NCBI GenBank assembly: GCA_022709775.1
Contig: JAKLIE010000080.1
Location: forward strand, 1-7,246
DNA from: Pseudomonadota bacterium
Lineage (GTDB): Bacteria; Pseudomonadota; Gammaproteobacteria; Burkholderiales; Casimicrobiaceae
Length of the DNA: 7,246 nt
Direction: 5' to 3'
Shown here one piece after another: positions 5,317-7,246 of this stretch. How positions within the stretch are numbered: position 1 is the first letter of the stretch; each line of letters starts with the position of its first letter. The notes under the pieces were generated by a model. It was not told where the DNA came from. It did not search any database and was given only the letters and a program-made list of their open reading frames with translations. Position numbers and translations under genes: made by a program.

Positions 5317-6516
5317 TCACCGGGCGGCGGGCGCCGCTGCCGGCGCCGCGTGAAGGTCGTCCTGCGGCAGGAACCGGAGCGCCCGCACGCCGACGACGGT
5401 GATCAGGAACGCGACGGCGAGGCCGCCGGCGCCCAGCAGGATCTCGGGCGCGCTCGGCGCGTAGGACGCGATCGCGCCGTCGCCGAACGTGCTCGACGTC
5501 GCGTAGCCGGGGAAGATGTCGAGAGGCCACGCCTGGCCGCCGACGATGAACACGTAGAGCAGCGCGAACGCGCCGGCGATCACGAGCAGCGCCGCGACGA
5601 CGGTGTCGCGCGCCGTGCTCCCCGGGCGCCAGATCAGCGCGAGCGGCACGAGGCTGCCGGCGACGACGTAGAGGCCCCAGAACAGCGCCGGGTACACGCC
5701 GCCGTCGACGAGGATGAAGCGCTCGAACGCGAGGTTCTTCGCGAAATAGCCGTTCACCAGGTGGCAGGCCGCGACGAGGAAGCCGACGGTCACGACGAAC
5801 AGGCCGAGCAGGTTGCGCATGCGGCGGGCGATCTCCGGCGGCAGCACGAGGCCGTTCCACGCGTACATCGTCGACTGGACGACCAGGAACACCGCGAGCC
5901 CCCACGCGAACGACATCGCGAGGAACATCGGGATCAGCAGCGCGGTGCCGTAGGCCTGCCGGGCGACCAGGAACGCGAAGATCGAGCCGGTGCCGGAGGT
6001 CAGGACGATGCGCCAGGCGAACGCCGCGAATCCCGCCGGTTTCGACCACGGCGCCATCCGGCGCTCCATCAGCGTCCACAGGTAGACGGCGACGATCGCG
6101 AACATGCCCGAGTAGAGGAACACGTTCCACGCGAACACCGAGCGGAAGTTGTAGTGCGTGGCGGCGACGACGACGCGCTCCGGCCGCCCGAGGTCGAGCA
6201 TCAGCACGAACAGGCCGCCCGCGAGGAGCGCGAGGCAGAGCAGGCCCGAGAGCGGCGCGCGGGCCTTGTAGACCGTGTGGCCGAACACCGAGCCGATCGA
6301 GGCGACGTTGAGCACGCCCGACGCGGCGACGATCATGAAGATCGCGAACACGTGCGGGATGCCCCAGACCACCTGGTTGTTCATCCCGGTGACGATGTGG
6401 CCGGACGTCTCCATCGCGTGCGCCGCGAGGAAGCCGGCGAGCGCGACCGCGGCGCCGGCCGCCGCCAGCGCCCAGAAGCCGCGGGTCTCGAGGCGGGAGT
6501 ACGTTTCCCTGCTCAT
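5317..6516 (-). CDS. dsrP: DsrP, NrfD/PsrC-family integral membrane subunit of DsrMKJOP
   Basis: 399 residues, ATG at 6516, 13 bp after dsrO. It is an inner-membrane protein expected to exchange electrons with the quinone pool and with DsrO. About ten hydrophobic segments are visible, near residues 13-33, 48-76, 89-107, 126-147, 163-184, 191-213, 235-255, 275-296, 304-326 and 356-379. The NrfD-family motif LMLDLGRPERVVV (105-117) follows the third. Length and segment number match DsrP of sulfur oxidisers. The C-terminal tail (about 380-399) is short and Ala/Pro-rich. No heme-binding CXXCH is present, as expected for the family. The upstream ribosome binding site is poor, so translation is probably coupled to dsrO. 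The order dsrO-dsrP-dsrN matches the known reverse-Dsr operon and separates this from PsrC or NrfD of other respiratory complexes. Confidence 0.93.
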   Translation of the reverse strand: MSRETYSRLETRGFWALAAAGAAVALAGFLAAHAMETSGHIVTGMNNQVVWGIPHVFAIFMIVAASGVLNVASIGSVFGHTVYKARAPLSGLLCLALLAGGLFVLMLDLGRPERVVVAATHYNFRSVFAWNVFLYSGMFAIVAVYLWTLMERRMAPWSKPAGFAAFAWRIVLTSGTGSIFAFLVARQAYGTALLIPMFLAMSFAWGLAVFLVVQSTMYAWNGLVLPPEIARRMRNLLGLFVVTVGFLVAACHLVNGYFAKNLAFERFILVDGGVYPALFWGLYVVAGSLVPLALIWRPGSTARDTVVAALLVIAGAFALLYVFIVGGQAWPLDIFPGYATSSTFGDGAIASYAPSAPEILLGAGGLAVAFLITVVGVRALRFLPQDDLHAAPAAAPAAR

Positions 6517-6529
6517 CGCGTCGCCGCCG

Positions 6530-7246
6530 TCACAGTCCGATGTAGCGGACGCCCGGGTCGAGCTTCAGGTCCGCACGCACCGCCGAGGTGGCGTACGAGG
6601 CGACGCGTTTCGCGATCTCGCTCTCCGGGTCGTTCAGGTTGCCGAACAGGATCGCTTTGTGGCCCGTGGCCTCGCAGGCCTCGACGCACGCCGGAATCCC
6701 GCCGCGGTCGATCCGGTGGACGCACAGCGTGCACGACTCGACGCAGCCCTTGCCGCGCGGCACCTCGGGACGCTGCCCGGTGGTGGGTTCGTGCACGAAC
6801 GACCGCGCCTTGTACGGGCACGCCATCATGCAGTAGCGGCAGCCGATGCAGGTGTGGCGGTCGACCAGCACGATGCCGTCGGCCCGCTTGAACGATGCGC
6901 CGGTCGGGCACACGTCGACGCAGGGTGGCTCGGCGCAGTGCTGGCACATCATCGGCACCGACCGAACCCGGCCGCGCATGTCCTTCAACTCGACCTTGCG
7001 GATCCACTGCGCCGAGGTGGCCGTCTTCCCGGCGGGCAGCCCGTTCTCCCTGTCGCACGCGGTGACGCAGGCGTCGCAGTCGGAAGCGCACCTGTTGAGG
7101 TCGACGAGCATCCCCCAGCGGACCGTCGACGATGCGGGCTCGGCCGGCGCGCGGCCGTGCGCGAGGTCGAACAGCGTGACGCCCGGCGCGAGCGTGACGC
7201 CCGCCATCGCGGCGCCCCAGGCCAGGATCTGGCGCCGTCCGCGATC
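6530..7246 (-). CDS. dsrO: DsrO, Tat-exported periplasmic ferredoxin-like Fe-S subunit of DsrMKJOP (5' end missing)
   Basis: The coding frame stays open to the right edge. The first visible ATG (7207) is internal: codons upstream read DRGRRQILAWGAA before it, so the real start is outside the window. Counting from M at 7207 (225 residues), there are four cysteine groups: C40-C44-C47-C51 (CASDCDACVTAC), C88-C91-C96-C100 (CQHCAEPPCVDVC), C120-C123-C126-C130 (CIGCRYCMMAC) and C155/C159/C162 with C174/C178. These are the ligands for [4Fe-4S] clusters in the PsrB/NrfC/DsrO family. The protein works in the periplasm with DsrJ and DsrP, passing electrons between periplasm and membrane. dsrJ would be expected just to the right. 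Identity as DsrO rather than another PsrB-like protein rests on the following dsrP and dsrN. Confidence 0.92.
   Translation of the reverse strand, partial: DRGRRQILAWGAAMAGVTLAPGVTLFDLAHGRAPAEPASSTVRWGMLVDLNRCASDCDACVTACDRENGLPAGKTATSAQWIRKVELKDMRGRVRSVPMMCQHCAEPPCVDVCPTGASFKRADGIVLVDRHTCIGCRYCMMACPYKARSFVHEPTTGQRPEVPRGKGCVESCTLCVHRIDRGGIPACVEACEATGHKAILFGNLNDPESEIAKRVASYATSAVRADLKLDPGVRYIGL
7142..7246 (-). other. Tat signal peptide of DsrO (N-terminus outside window)
   Basis: The twin arginines are encoded at 7237-7232 in GRRQIL. A weakly hydrophobic stretch follows (ILAWGAAMAGVTLAPGVTLF), and then an APA at about residues 20-22 after the internal Met, where signal peptidase could cut. The motif fits the Tat consensus loosely (RRxIL instead of SRRxFLK). 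Tat export is expected because DsrO folds with its Fe-S clusters before crossing the membrane. Confidence 0.65.

Noticed and set aside
5002..6891. Plus-strand open frame of over 600 codons opposite dsrN, dsrP and dsrO
   Set aside because: Rich in Glu, Arg, Asp and His with no domain, and lies opposite three well-recognised genes; a typical antisense shadow in GC-rich DNA. The similar plus-strand frame at 3405-5402 is rejected for the same reason.

Overview
The window is GC-rich DNA (about 70% G+C by eye) with tightly packed genes. It most resembles a sulfur-oxidising proteobacterium of the reverse-Dsr type, beta- or gamma-like; the genus cannot be read from the sequence. The main content is the distal part of a dsr (dissimilatory sulfite reductase) operon on the minus strand. 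It runs from the right edge leftwards in the order dsrO (5' end cut by the window), dsrP, dsrN, a small DsrC-family gene, dsrR and a CobA/CysG-type uroporphyrinogen-III methyltransferase gene. The shared strand, gaps of 13, 40, 51 and 35 bp and a final overlap suggest one transcript. dsrA, dsrB, dsrMKJ and the canonical dsrC would lie beyond the right edge.

Layout. Positions 1-233 (+) hold the probable 3' end of an upstream gene, possibly the partner sensor kinase, ending in an ATGA overlap with the next gene. Positions 230-916 (+) encode a NarL/LuxR-type response regulator. Positions 1018-2145 (+) encode a sugar-transfer-associated ATP-grasp protein. At 2142-2145 this gene meets the dsr operon tail to tail, and one CTAG serves as the stop on both strands. 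The minus strand then carries cobA (2142-3014), dsrR (3001-3366), the DsrC-like gene (3402-3764), dsrN (3816-5276), dsrP (5317-6516) and dsrO (6530-7246).

How the genes fit together. DsrO (periplasmic Fe-S protein) and DsrP (NrfD-type quinone-interacting membrane protein) are the electron-transfer arm of the DsrMKJOP complex. CobA makes precorrin-2, the precursor of siroheme. DsrN is a glutamine-dependent amidase thought to convert siroheme to siroamide for DsrAB. DsrR is an A-type Fe-S-carrier-like accessory protein. The DsrC-like protein has no cysteine at all, so it cannot act as a persulfide or trisulfide carrier and is more likely regulatory or structural (RspA-type). The response regulator and the ATP-grasp gene belong to a separate, converging unit, with no evidence here that they serve sulfur metabolism.

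No tRNA, rRNA, CRISPR array, insertion sequence or origin was seen. No gene-free stretch exceeds about 100 bp.
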